A stretch of DNA of 64,000 nt, from the NCBI RefSeq assembly GCF_001704415.2, contig NC_030820.1, positions 868,001 to 932,000 of the forward strand. The letters run 5' to 3'. This stretch comes from Capra hircus. Taxonomy: Eukaryota; Chordata; Mammalia; Artiodactyla; Bovidae. How positions within the stretch are numbered: the first letter of the stretch is position 1; each line of letters starts with the position of its first letter. This document shows positions 1-11,505 of this stretch, in pieces. The notes beneath the pieces were generated by a model. That model was not told the DNA's origin. It saw only the letters and a list, made by a program, of their open reading frames with translations, and did not search any database. Both the position numbers and the translations under genes were made by a program.

Positions 1-23
1 TTAGTGAACGTTTTCTGTTATTT

Positions 24-241
24 GGGGGCTTCCCTGGTGGCTCAGAGGTTAAAGCATCTGCCTGCAATGCGGGAGACCTGGGTTCGATCCCTGGGTTGGG
101 AAGATCCCCTGGAGAAGGAAATGGCAACCCACTCCAGTATTCTTGCCTGGAGAATCCTATGGACGGAGGAGCCTGGAGGGCTACAGTCCACGGGGTCGCA
201 AAGAGTTGGACACGACTGAGCGACTTCACTTTCACTTTCAC
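24..241 (+). mobile_element. Bov-tA SINE, full length, with 12-bp TSD
   Basis: tRNA-derived head (ggcttccctggtggctcag, B-box-like ggttcgatccc) followed by the bovid body (ggagaaggaaatggcaaccc ... gttggacacgactgagcgac) and a cactttcactttc tail. It is flanked by a perfect 12-bp direct repeat, tttctgttattt, at 12-23 and 242-253, which is the signature of a LINE-mobilised insertion. The apparent ORF across it is spurious. Confidence 0.95.
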
Positions 242-1479
242 TTTCTGTTATTTACAGTTCTCAATATGAATACCTGGCTTCTTTATGTGTACTTGCATTA
301 GGTTGATCAACAGGCAAATAGAAAGGAGTTTACCTCTGATGAACTTAGAGCACACAGTCAAGACCTTAGGAATGATGTGTTCACTGACTCAATGACTATT
401 CGTCTTCTAGGGACAATTCATTAAGCATGTTACTCCTCATTGGACATACCCACACCTTATCCCTACACATGAACATTGGAAAGAGCTTTGTTGGCTTCCT
501 TTTGTCTTGCCAGAAAATGAAAAGTGATCTTAAGAAGGAAGTCTTCTTTGAAAAGAAAATGACCTGTTATTGTATACTTGTCAACTTCAAATATCTCATT
601 TTAGAAGCTACATTAACTCCTTGCATGTTCAGGATGTCACATGAGATTAAAAGATCACCAAAACCCTAGGGTTGTTGCTTTTCCCACATCCGATACATGC
701 TGATATGTTGTGTTTTCCTTCTGTTTGTTTTAAATATTGTCTATTTTCACTTTTGATTTTCTCTTTGATTAAATTGTTTTTCAAAAGCGTGTTGTTTAAT
801 TTCCATGAATCACAGATTTAAAAAGGCTTTAGAATATCCTTCATGAACCCATAAAAATTTTATTGAATCTTAAAAAAGCAGATGTGTGGTTGCCAGAACA
901 CTGGGAGAGTCATAACAAGATAAAAGCAGACTTTTGGACAGAAACATTTGTGTTTCTGTGATAATGTGTTGGAATGAATAGCTGAGGGAGAAAACATGAG
1001 ACTGTGATTTAATATTGTTAATACAGTGTGATTGCTCGGGAAAGCAAGGACAAATGACGTTTTTGTATACTTCAGAAAATTTAAAAGTCATCATACATGC
1101 CATGACTGTGTGATTGAAAAGAAAAGGAAGTATTTCCATTTCCAACCTTGCTACAGGGCTGAATCACAACATCTGGCAATAGGCCACGCATCTTTAGAAC
1201 CTCTCCTTGACTTTGTCCAGTCTCTAGGGCATGATAAGGAAATCACTGCTTTAATCTGTAATGATGCTGATGCTATGGATAAGCTCAGTAGTCTGAAGAC
1301 TTTTCTCAAACAGTCTTATTATCAGTTCTCTCATTGCTTTTGGGACTCTGATGTGGTTATTTCATATTACATGGATATAGGCAATTTGTCCAGCATTCTA
1401 CAGAATGTTTCACAAGTTCCAGCCCTGGTGAAGTAGCCTTCTCTATGGGCAGCTGTTGTCTCCATTTAATACCTAGGAC
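242..1479. other. Unassigned intronic sequence
   Basis: AT-rich sequence with no repeat family or exon I can recognise. A 134-codon ORF (1032-1436, +) and a 91-codon ORF (870-1145, -) are open but match no protein known to me, and no splice-site pair brackets either. They are most likely chance ORFs. Confidence 0.5.
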
Positions 1480-1672
1480 AGAGGTTCTCAAACTTAAGAT
1501 TACTTCTGAATCACCCCAAAGCTTAATTAAAATACAGATTTCTGGGCCCCACCCCAGAGGTTCAGATTTAGTAGGTCTAGGGTAGGGCCAGAGAATTTGC
1601 GTTTTGCACATATTCCAAGGTGATGTTGTTGCTGATCCTACTGGTCCAGGAACCACATTTTAAGAACTACTA
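1480..1672 (+). mobile_element. MER5A-type hAT-Charlie non-autonomous transposon
   Basis: Starts gaggttctcaaacttaag and ends with the inverted counterpart (ccacattttaagaactac). It contains the family hallmark 'ctgggccccaccccagag...cagatttagtaggtctaggg...gagaatttgc'. About 190 bp, the usual size. It is an old mammal-wide element with no coding capacity. Confidence 0.85.
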
Positions 1673-2965
1673 GTTTAGGGAAATGAAAGAGTTTAGTTCA
1701 TGAAAGCAGATAAATGGTATGCTCAAATATTCTAGTATGGTAAGATTAAGAGACTAGAAGCAGCTTGAACTACCAGATAAAAAACTTGGCTGGCTGTTCA
1801 GCCATAGGGAAATAGGTGTAGACCAGAGATAACATTTTAGATGACTTAACGGAAAAATCTGACTATCTTTAAATTATCTGGACTTTTCAAGTGGAAACAG
1901 CTTGTTTGCCTGATTAATCTATATCATTTTGGTATTTCTTTTTAAGAGATATTTTATGGAGATTGGATATTATGCTCACCTAAATATCCATAAAGATAGT
2001 TTTCTACATTTATGAAACTATTTGCCAAATGATAAATGCTGTTTCTAGTTCATCCGATTAGCCTGAAATTAGGACATTGGCTGAAAAAGAGCATAATAGA
2101 AAAATTTGACAATGCAATATTTATCACCATAATATAATTTTTAAAAAACCCTGAGTCTTTAGCAAATGCAGTATCATTATTTGTCCATAAAAATGCCATG
2201 AATCCCTCCTTGGGGATTCATATCCTGTTAATAGATATGAGTTAGGAAAATAAAACATATTTTCATAAACTTTCATTATACTCCTGAATGTATCTTTAGT
2301 ATATGTATAGATTTTCCCTGTTGATTATAGTCTTTTTCTCAGTTTTTAAAATAATAAACAAATAAGTTAAAAATAAATCCAGTTACTATCCATTTAAGTC
2401 TCTCCAGGTTTTCATCCATCATTTTAAAAAATTGCCAAAATATATTTTCTGATATTATAAGCTCTAGATCTCTTTTCTCCCATAGTCTTACATGCATGGA
2501 GTTATACATGTGTCGTTATAAACATGTATGCTGTTAGAATTGAGTTTTATTAATGTTATATTATAATATAGGTTTGGTGCTATGGATATAATTTTATGTT
2601 CAGTTGCATTAACTTTCAACTTAAGCAGCTTTTTTATTATTAGATGAATATATAAAAGTTTTTCAGAGAGTTGAAGAAGGAAGTTAGAAGGAGGAAATGC
2701 GGCTGTTGCTTAACAAGGGACTGAACTATCCTTCTGGTTATGTACAAAGGAAAAGTTAAGTAGGTATTTGTCAGAATACTTCACGTATTTGACCCAGCTT
2801 CACAGCCTCTTTAAAATTCTGTTACATTGGAGATATTTATCATGAGAATCATGATAAAGAATCATTTATCATGAATTGAACTGAACTGAAAGACACATGT
2901 TTGTTTTCTACTTGTATTATTCTGTTAATATTCCTGCTATTTTTTTAATACTGAAAAAGATTTCT
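1673..2965. other. Unassigned AT-rich intronic sequence with a small hairpin
   Basis: No exon or confident repeat. A perfect 10-bp inverted repeat, tttatcatga / tcatgataaa with loop gaa, lies at 2836-2858, and a third copy of tttatcatga follows at 2865-2874. A short gaactgaactgaa run at 2878-2890 resembles the 3' tail of BovB but has no body attached. Confidence 0.5.
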
Positions 2966-4888
2966 TTCAGTTCAGTTCAGTTCAGTCGCTCAGTCGTGTC
3001 CGACTCTTTGCAACCTCATGAATCGCAGCACGCCAGGCCTCCCTGTCCATCACCATCTCCCCGAGTTCACTCAGACTCACATCCATCGAGTCCATGATGC
3101 CATCCAGCCATCCCATCCTCGGTCGTCCCCTTCTCCTCCTGCCCCCAATCCCTCCCAGCATCAGAGTCTTTTCCAGGAGTCAACTCTTCGCATGAGATGG
3201 CCAAAGTACTGGAGCTTCAGCTTTAGCATCATTCCTTCCAAAGAAATCCCAGGGTTGATCTCCTTCAGAATGGACTGGTTGGATCTCCTTGCAGTCCAAG
3301 GGACTCTCAAGAGTCTTCTCCAACACCACAGTTCAAAAGCATCAATTCTTCGGTGCTCAGCTTTCTTTACAGTCCAACTCTCACATCCATACATGACTAC
3401 TGGAAAAACCATAGCCTTGACCAGATGGACCTTAGTTGGCAAAGTAATGTCTCTGCTTTTGAATATGCTATCTAGGTTGGTCAAAACTTTTCTTCCAAGG
3501 AGTAAGTGTCTTTTAATTTCATGGCTGCAGTCACCATCTGCAGTGATTTTGGAGCCCCAAAAAATTAAGTCTGACACTGTTCCTTCCACTGTTTCCCCAT
3601 CTACTTCCCATGAAGTGATGGAACCAGATGCCATGATCTTCGTTTTCTGAATGTTGAGCTTTAAGCCAACTTTTTCACTCTCCACTTTCAGTTTCATTAA
3701 GAGGCTTTTTAGCCCCTCTTCACTTTCTGCCATAAGGGTGGTGTCATCTGCATATCCCAGGTTATTGATATTTTTTCCAGCAATCTTGATTCCAGCTTGT
3801 GTTTCTTCCAGTCCAGCGTTTCTCATGATGTACTCTGCATAGAAATTAAATAAGCAGGGTGACAATATACAGCCTTGACGTACTCCTTTTCCTATTTGGA
3901 ACCAGTCTGTTGTTTCATGTCCAGTTCTAACTGTTGCTTTCTGACCTGCATACAGATTTCTCAAGAGGCAGGTCAGGTGGTCTGGTATTCCCATCTCTCT
4001 CAGAATTTTCCACAGTTTCTTGTGATCCACACAGTCAAAGCCTTTGGCATAGTCAATAAAGCAGAAATAGATGTTTTTCTGGAACTCTCTTGCTTTTTCC
4101 ATGATCCAGCGGATGTTGGCAATTTGATCTCTGGCTCCTCTGCCTTTTCTAAAACCAGCTTGAACATCAGGGAGTTCATGGTTCACGTATTGCTGAAGCC
4201 TGGCTTGGAGAATTTTGCGCATTACTTTACTAGCATGTGTGATGAGTGCAATTGTGTGGTAGTTTGAGCATTCTTTTGCATTGCCTTTCTTTGGAATTGG
4301 AATGCAAACTGACCTTTTCCAGTCCTGTGGCCACTGCTGAGTTTTCCAAATTTGCTGGCATATTGAGTGCAGCACTTTCACAGCATCATCTTTCAGGATT
4401 TGAAACAGCTCAATTGGAATTCCATCACCTCCACTAGCTTTGTTCATAGTGCTGCTTTCTAAGGGCCACTTGACTTCACATTCCAAGATGTCTCTCTCTA
4501 AATTAGTGATCACATCATCATGATTATCTGGGTTGTGAAGATCTTTTTTGTACAGTTCTTCCATGTATTCTTGCCACCTCTTCTTAATATCTTCTGCTTC
4601 TGTTAGATCCATACCATTTCTGTCCTTTATCGAGCCCATCTTTGCAGGAAATGTTCCCTTGGTATGTCTAATTTTCTTGAAGAGATCTCTAGTCTTTCCC
4701 ATTCTGTTGTTTTCCTCTATTTCTTTGCATTGATCGCTGAAGAAGGCTTTCTTATCTCTTCTTGCTATTCTTTGGAACTCTGCATAGAGATGTTTATATC
4801 TTTCCTTTCCTCCTTTGCTTTTCGCCTCTCTTCTTTTCACAGCTATTTGTAAGGCCTCCCCAGACAGCCATTTTGCTTTTTTGCATTT
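2966..4888 (-). mobile_element. BovB (RTE) LINE, 5'-truncated, antisense to PLCB1
   Basis: Read on the minus strand it ends with the characteristic cgactgagcgactgaactgaactgaa repeat (seen as ttcagttcagttcag at 2966). It covers the 3' UTR-like tail, the C-terminal region and the whole reverse transcriptase of ORF2. Homology stops near 4888, where the upstream endonuclease part would begin, so the copy is 5' truncated. No convincing TSD. The ORF is nearly open over 600 codons, which suggests a relatively young copy. Confidence 0.92.
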
Positions 4889-4984
4889 AGATCTGGGGGA
4901 ACATGAATTCTTTTGCTGTCCTGTATTCAGTCTCAGTGATCTTTGGCAGTGAATATATGTTTCTCTGAAACTCAGTTTCCTCAT
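3161..4984 (-). pseudogene. BovB ORF2 reverse transcriptase remnant
   Basis: A 607-codon reading frame. Residues from about 34 onward are BovB ORF2; the first ~33 come from flanking DNA. RT landmarks are visible: motif A FIDYAKGFDCVDH (about residues 309-321, catalytic Asp 311), the QGCILSP turn (about 370-376) and the catalytic box YADD (about 411-414), followed by the thumb/C-terminal region with CESWTVKKAEHRR. The frame breaks shortly after RRVDSWKRL through a frameshift, so the conserved terminal part is out of frame, and the apurinic-type endonuclease domain that RTE elements carry N-terminally is absent. Not expected to produce a functional protein. It lies antisense within a PLCB1 intron. 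Confidence 0.85.
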
Positions 4985-5154
4985 CTATGATCTCCTCCAG
5001 TACCAAAAGTCTACAGTTACATTATAGTCATTGCTTCCTGTAGGATGTGTCAAAAATGATGACAGCTTTGCAGTCATTTTTATGCTGGGGAGAGTGCCAA
5101 CATATGTAAAGTTATTTAGATTTTAATTAAATGCCTAGAATGTGTAAACAATGC

Positions 5155-5775
5155 TATAGTATATTAGTTATCCACTGCTGCATAGCAAATGACCACAAAC
5201 TTAGTGGCTTGAAGCAATTCACGTTTTTTAATATTATCTCAAAGTTTCAAGTGGGTCATGGTCTCATCTACTTAGGGTCTCACAGGCTGCAATGAAAGTG
5301 CCTACTGGGCTGTGTTTCCATTTGGAGCTAGAGTTCCTTTAGCAAACTCATTCATGTTGTTCCCACAGCTGATGAAGGTCTGTGGTTCTTTGTCACCATA
5401 GGACTGAAGCCCTTAGCTCTTAGAGGCCTTCTCTTTCCAGAGACAATCCAGAACCGAGCCAGCACGTGAGCATCTCTGTGGCTTCGAGTCTATCACTGCC
5501 GGTCACTTCTGAAGGACTCACCCAAGATGTCTTTGTTTTAGTTAAATTTAAGTTATCTGTTCAGAGATTTCATGACGCCTGTAAGATTCCTTCACATTTG
5601 CCACATAAGGTAACATAATTGTGGGAGGGAAGAATAGCCTTTGCTGTATTCTGTTGCCTTGAAGCAAGTTTTAGGTCCTGACCACAGTCAGTGGGAGAGG
5701 TTTCCAAAGAGACACAGAAGTCAGGGGCAGGAGTCCTGGTGGTCAGCTTGGAATTCGGCTTGCTACAGGTGGGCA
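5155..5775 (+). mobile_element. Ancient mammalian repeat, probably an ERVL-type solo LTR
   Basis: Begins ttagttatccactgctgc, then 'gcaaatgaccacaaacttagtggctt', and ends near cagcttggaattcggcttgct. This pattern belongs to a mammal-wide medium-reiteration repeat of about 500-600 bp; I am not certain of the family name. Strongly diverged, non-coding. A MIR-like scrap (ctcagtttcctcatctatga) sits just upstream at about 4970-4990. Confidence 0.5.
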
Positions 5776-5834
5776 AAAAGTTGAGATTCGTGATGCAGTT
5801 ATTCATCTGATGAGCAGTAGTCATTTAAGGTCTC

Positions 5835-5995
5835 CGTTAGTTCTCCTGTCTTCAAAGTAGAGGAACACAGTACTGATGTTTCAGTAGTGCAGTCAAGACT
5901 AACGAGATAATGTGTACAAATTATCTTACGATTTTTGGCACATCGTCGGCTCTCTGTTATTAGTTAAAATTATTATTATTGTTGTCGTATTAATT
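5835..5995 (+). repeat. MIR SINE fragment
   Basis: Has the MIR 3' half pattern: 'acgagataatgtgtacaaattatcttacg...ggcacatcgtcggctctctgttattagt' followed by an attattattattg tail. Diverged. Confidence 0.55.
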
Positions 5996-6273
5996 ATATT
6001 ACTTGATTTTGGTTCCTTTTATCTCATTCAATAATTTTTAAGTTTTATTCGATTGGCTGAAAATTATGTCAATACTTATAGCACGATTCATAAGACATGC
6101 TAGTTCATGTGTTCTCGATTTCAAATATTAATTTTGCTTTGCATTTAACTGTGACACTGAAAGTAAATCCAACTTCCTCTCCAAGCTGACTCAACATTCA
6201 ATGAGCAATATCTCAGTTGCTAGATTTCCATTTTTGCTTGTTTTCTGGCTTGGTTTCTGTGCTTTTCTTCTAG

Positions 6274-6534
6274 GTGCTTTACGTACACGTTGCTGGCTCT
6301 TCTCCTGGGGCCCTTTCCCTTTCACCTGGCATGGCAATTATTGCCAGCATAAGAATTTATATAGATGCAGGAGTCCCTGCTAGCCAAGTGGAGATCTCCG
6401 TTTGGTATCTCAATAGGTTAAAGAACAGCCCACTGAGAAAGATATTGATAGCATTGGCATCTCTGTTTGACACAGAAGGACTGAAGGAACAGGCATCTGT
6501 AGTAACTGACTTAATAGTACACAGATTACAAAAG
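6274..6534 (+). other. Possible cryptic cassette exon in PLCB1 intron 2
   Basis: A 261-nt (87-codon) segment open in frame 0. It follows a strong pyrimidine tract ending ttttcttctag at 6273 and is followed by a GT donor (aaag|gtaatt) at 6535. Because PLCB1 exon 3 starts in phase 0, this segment could be spliced in without shifting the frame, adding 87 residues between residues 59 and 60, in the PH domain. The encoded peptide (begins VLYVHVAGSS, contains ASQVEISVWYLNRLKNS) matches no family I know. The frame stays open to 6597. No conservation or transcript evidence is available here; a chance pseudo-exon is quite possible. Confidence 0.25.
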
Positions 6535-6599
6535 GTAATTCCAAGAGACAGCTTAAGGGTTCCGCCTTCTAGTTCTATGAAATTGGCACGATATTAAAC

Positions 6600-8035
6600 C
6601 AAGAATTGTTAAATAAAGAAATGCAGATGTGTCATCTTTCTCTTTCCTCTGCTGTGGCTGGTATTGGTGACCTGGGCATCTCATTTCCTTGTATGGTTCC
6701 TACTGAGGCTCCATTGCAGACTGGGGAGGGAAAGACACCTGAGGCTGGGGAGCAAAGAAAGCAAGAGACCAGGTGAAGGTGGGTGCAGGGGATCTTTTTT
6801 TGAGAGGTATACTAAACAGATTTTCACTCCCTCAGGAGTGAAATCAAGTTAAAGAACACAGAGTCTATTTTATCTGCTTGTCTTTAAATTTAAACACTTC
6901 ATTAAATGATGCTCAAGTTGCTTTATTTAAACATTGGACATTTTAGGGGGTTGGCAGCCAATAAAACATAGTAATGTCTTCTACTTTTGGTAAATCGAGG
7001 TTGAACAACTTAATGAGTATAACACATGGGGAAGTACACATACCCAGCCATTAATATCTTCCCTGTGTAATATTTATGACTTTAATTGCTGCTCTGATTG
7101 TATATTGTGTGAACTTGAAGCACATTAATGTATTGGATGACTAATAGAATTTGGTGGCAATGCACAGTAATTGGTATTCTGGAAGAGGGCTGAGTTTTAA
7201 ATTGCATTCTTTCCTGAGTTTGCAGTGCATTTTATGACTCATCTACCTCACAGTGTGTTGGTGGCTGACAAATTGAAGTCTTTTTGCTGAATAGTAAACA
7301 TCAGAAACAGTTTGGTCTTCTCCTAGCTTTTCTGTTTGAGTTTTCTCATCATTCATTGAAAGTATCAAAAATAAATCATTGATTACTGTTAATTGACTTT
7401 TGTCCATTCTGACCTAGAGAGAAGGAACATTTGTCAATACGTCACTGTATGTATTGGGGGTGCTAGGAATGTGGTCTCTAAGCTCTTCAGGGGCCATTGT
7501 ATGCCTTGGAATAAAAGGGGGTCTATTAATTCATTCTTCATTGACTGTTCCAGGTAGATCACAGGTCTTTGGGCACCCCAACCCTCTTTCCTTGTTGGGT
7601 GGGCTTAGAGGTAAGAGAGAAGGACATATTTTGTTCTTTTACTTTGCTAAATGTCTTTATTGTTACAAAGTGTAACACAAAAGTTGTATAGTGTAGCAAT
7701 TTTCATCAAAAATCAATGATTGCTTAAATTTACAAACAGGGACACTTATTCTGTGGAGTAAAATCTAATGGTAAGGACACATTAGAATAGGAGAGAGTGG
7801 CTTTTGTCATTCAATAGTTCATCTTTAATAAATAAAATCTGAGCCTAGGTTAGTCACCACTAGTCACACTTTTGCTTTTAATAAGTGTACATTTTAATTT
7901 GCCCATTCCGTACATAAAGAAGTAAGCATTTAAAATTTTTCATGCAACATAATATAGCATATAATGCATAGTTTTATCTCTCATGTTCACCTAAAAAGCC
8001 TTATAATAGCAATTCTATGAATGAGTACATCAGCA
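6600..8035. other. Unassigned intronic sequence
   Basis: No exon, RNA gene or confident repeat seen. Short ORFs at 6664-6852 and 7454-7675 have no recognisable similarity and are taken as chance. Confidence 0.5.
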
Positions 8036-8039
8036 TTTT

Positions 8040-8215
8040 CCATTATGGTCCATGGAACAGCATCACAGGAGAGCATGTTAGAGATGTGGACTTTTAGGTG
8101 TACCTAAGTCCTGCTGAACTAGAAATGCTGATGACTGGTGCTCAACTGGTCTATGTTTTACACGTGTTCTAGGTGACTCCAGTGTAGTCTATGAGAACCA
8201 TTGATGTAGAAAGTA
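8040..8215 (+). mobile_element. Degraded MER5-like hAT relic
   Basis: Follows the MER5 layout (agcatcacaggagag...gttagagatgtggac...ctgctgaactagaaatgctgatg...gttctaggtgactcc...gagaaccattg). Highly diverged. Confidence 0.5.
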
Positions 8216-8316
8216 TTATCATACTCATTGTAGAGATGATACAGTTGATGCTCACTGTGGTCTGATGATTGCAGAAATAAATGGCTAGTTCATTTTAGGG
8301 CCCTTCCTCAAACCCA

Positions 8317-8380
8317 GAAAATAAATAAAGAATTAAATAAATAAAATAAATAAATAACTAAAGAAAATAATAAAGAAATA
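8317..8380 (+). repeat. (AAAT)n low-complexity tract
   Basis: Repeated aaataaataa units with interruptions over about 64 bp. Confidence 0.85.
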
Positions 8381-8385
8381 GTGAA

Positions 8386-9435
8386 TTCCATAGACCTGGA
8401 AAACAGTCACTCGTAAATGAATTGAGAAAGGGGCCATTTCCTTGCTTTCTCATCGTGAAAGTGGGTTTTAAAACTATTAACGCCAGAATATTAACCTAGA
8501 AAGAGTTTTAATGATGCAAGTAACATTTTGCAGTCCCTCCATTGTGTTCCTCATTTTCTTTTTAGTGGAGTGCAAATAGGATGTAGTTAAATCCCAGAGA
8601 GGTGGCGGTTGCATGTTAATAGAAGTGGGAGACTGTTTTAATCATGTCTTCCTAGCCCAATGAGTCTGTGGATAGATTTCCACCAGGGCCTTTCGCACAC
8701 CACATTACCCATGCTCAGAGTGCCCTGTGGTGGTTTTCCTGCATGCACAATTTTACACACGCGAAGTTTCTTAGTTGCTGTGGTATCAAAATGAATGTTA
8801 ACTACCCCTCTGTGACTTAGGCAATGAATGTTTCCTCTTGCACTGAAAGCAGAAAACAGTGGCCGTTATCTGTAATAGGAAAGTCTGTAGAGTGCTGCCT
8901 GCTGAGGCCTGTTTCTCTGTGAACTCAATTTGGGCTTTGTGTGAAAAACAAATAAGTAGAGTTTAAGTCTATTGTTTATTCAACTAGGAAGAATTTCCTT
9001 GAATAGAAGATGTTAGTGTGCAATTAGGTGAATGTACCATGTATTTGGGTATGATTTTTATTCTGCATATATATAAAACATGATGCTACCTTTATGGGGA
9101 AAGAAAGCTTGATAAACATGTCAGTATTTCATGAATAATTACAAAGAGAACATGCAGGTAACAACTGCTAAGTTTGGAAGGGATTGGTGACTCTCTACGC
9201 ACTTCTGCTGTGTGTCCAGAGTGACTTGTTTTCTGTTCAGGACTTCTGCCTCTTTGCATTTGCAATTGCGGTTTCCTTTCCCTGGAGCCCTCCCCACAAA
9301 ATGCAGAATTATAAGGCTGGCAAACTCCTTTTCATCCTTATGTGTTGGCTGAAAAGATGCCTTAGCCCTTTCTGGTTCATGCCTGCAATGCACTTTGAAA
9401 TGTCTCCTTCAGAGGATAATCATTAGCTATGTGCA
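8386..9435. other. Unassigned intronic sequence
   Basis: Nothing recognisable. Overlapping ORFs on both strands near 9139-9426 are short and without family resemblance. Confidence 0.5.
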
Positions 9436-9439
9436 TGAG

Positions 9440-9535
9440 TGTCTCTTTATATTTTCAGGTGTCACTCCTCAGTATCTAGTCTGTACCTGACATATTGCAG
9501 GATTCAATAAATAATGCTTCTGTGAGTTAATGACG
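9440..9535 (+). repeat. L2/MIR-like 3' end fragment
   Basis: The pattern 'gtctgtacctgacatattgcaggattcaataaataatgcttctgtgagttaatga' resembles the conserved L2/MIR terminal sequence. Diverged and short. Confidence 0.45.
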
Positions 9536-9691
9536 GGCATTTCCAAATGGATAAAGTCCTCAAACCAGCATCTCCTCTATGCACTGTCATTTTTGCCCAA
9601 GCTTCCGAGTCCCAGTGAGGAAGCTGGAATCCCTAGAGCTGTCAATGCCTTCTCTCTTTACTTTAGTCAGTTCTACCTCCTATCGTCAGTT

Positions 9692-9847
9692 TGGCTCAGT
9701 TCAGTCCCTCGGTCGTGTGACTCTTTGCGAGCCCATGGACAGCAGTACGCAAAGCTTCCCTGTCCATCACCAACTCTCAGAGCTTGCTCAAACTCAGGTC
9801 CATCGAGTCGGTGATGCCACCCAGCCACCTCACCCTCTGTCATCTTT
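9692..9847 (-). mobile_element. BovB 3'-end fragment
   Basis: Matches the terminal ~150 bp of BovB on the minus strand (ggctcagttcagtccctcggtcgtg ... ccatcgagtcggtgatgccacccagcc). Strongly 5' truncated. Confidence 0.85.
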
Positions 9848-10944
9848 ATTCCTAACACCCTGACGTTTATCTGATGTCTGTCTCTCAACACTCCACTCAG
9901 TTCTTGCCTAAAAGATTAAGTTTCTTCGAGCTAGGTTCTTTTCCTGTTTCTCCTCTTTCAGTAAATGTTTTGGCTGTTGTTGCCATGAAGATGAAACCTG
10001 GGCCAGTTGCCCCACCTCCTATCTCCTGAATCCTCTGTATGCCTTTGCCTGGGTGAAGTCTTAAGTCCCGCATTTGAGAGCTGTTGGTTCCTAACTCTCA
10101 CCAGGTGACCTTCGATACTGTGGCCGGTACATCCTTGGGGGAAGGATGACTCCCGCTACTCTGTCCTGCAAGATCCTTGCTGGTTTTGCTTCCTGTCACA
10201 CACCAGGGTATGGGAGGTTCTCCACAGAGTCATGCACAATAATGGGTTAAGGAATTCACTAAAATGGGGGAAAGCAAATTGAGAAGGCCAGTGTGAGTGA
10301 AAGCAGAAAAGGCATTGTTTGCTGTGCTCTCTTCCGCTCGTGGAGAGCTGTGAAGGGCCCGGGGTTCTGTTGTACCTGCTGTGGGGTTTGCACCCCAATG
10401 TAGAGAGTCCATCATATCTTTGACCCTTATTGTCCTGCAATCATGAAATCAACCTTCAGTTCAGTTCAGTTCAGGAAAATAATCAGACCATTTTGCACCA
10501 AACGTTTGGGGTTGGGGGCTGTTTGAAGGAACTGGCTGGGAATCCCATGTGCTGGTCCTCATAAAAGCCAGGGCCTGTGAGAAATTACCACCCCTCCTGT
10601 GAGGGTGCAGCACCTCCCGCTGGGAGAGGGGGCGCGGAGGAGCCATCCCAATGGCTCCTTGTCTAGCAAACAGCTTGGATGTCTCTGCTCACTGCGCCAG
10701 TCTCATCTGGCTGGTGGCAGAGTTCTCTGTGTAACTCGGTGATGTGCATGTCCCAGACGCCATGGTTCAGTGTCCCTGAGCAGACTTTTAGGGTTTCTAT
10801 CCTTTTGCCCAAATCCATTTCTGGTCTTCTCGCCCCCTTTTCTTCATATGCTCTGTGCCCACAGTGGAATTCTGCACGCCGCCTGTGCGCGCCCCTTCCT
10901 GCGCTGCCACTGTGTCTTCCCATGTGCCTTCCCTCACTCACTCG
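9848..10944. other. Unassigned intronic sequence with an isolated BovB-like tail
   Basis: No exon recognised. A (ttcag)n run (ttcagttcagttcagttcag) at 10456-10475 looks like the terminal repeat of BovB without any body. The part around 10590-10640 is moderately GC-rich but too small for a CpG island. Confidence 0.5.
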
Positions 10945-11105
10945 TTTTTTTTTTTTTAATTAATTTAATTTTTTTAAATTGAAGGATGATTGCTTTACGG
11001 AATTTTGCTGTTTGCTGTCAAACCTCAACATGAATCGGCCGTAGGTCTACACAGATCCCCCTCTCATCCCTCTCTTTCTTTGCGTCTCCCCCTCCCACCT
11101 GCTTC
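10945..11105 (-). mobile_element. Bovine-type L1 3' end, 5'-truncated
   Basis: Poly-T at the left end (minus-strand poly-A), then the antisense of the bovine L1 3' UTR: ttgaaggatgattgctttac ... cctcaacatgaatcggccgtagg, followed by a C/T-rich stretch. Confidence 0.75.
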
Positions 11106-11269
11106 CCACGCACTGTCCTCCTTCTCTGAGCAACTAAGAGGCATGAAAACCTCAAGGTTCTGCTCAAACCTCTGGTCCTCTCTTCGCTGGATGTTTGCCC
11201 ATGAGGGACCTCCAGATGAGGGAGACCTTTATCTCCTCACTTCTCTTCTCCAGTCTCAATGATGCCTCC

Positions 11270-11505
11270 ACAGAGTATTTTTTCTGAGCCTCTAGGGGAA
11301 AAGTAATCTTTCTTTTTAACCCTCCTCTGTCATAGCAGTTAACTTTAAAGTTGGCATTAACACACTATCCCTTGTCTTATGCATATATTTATTTCTTTAC
11401 TTTGCAAGTTCATTCAGAGAAGCTGCCATATCTTATGTGTCTTATATCCTGGAGTAACTTGAGTATTATAGACATTCAATAATATATAATGAATAAATGA
11501 AAAGA
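11270..11505 (+). repeat. L2 LINE 3'-end fragment
   Basis: Resembles the L2 terminal region: 'cttatgcatatatttatttctttac...agaagctgccatatcttatgtgtctta...tagacattcaataatatataatgaataaatga'. Old and diverged. About 500 bp of featureless intron follows before exon 3. Confidence 0.5.

Noticed and set aside
3161..4984. 607-codon ORF as a host gene
   Set aside because: Reverse transcriptase of an antisense BovB element, lacking the endonuclease and frameshifted at the C-terminus.
10590..10650. CpG island / promoter
   Set aside because: GC-rich stretch is only about 60 bp with few CpGs and no first-exon features.
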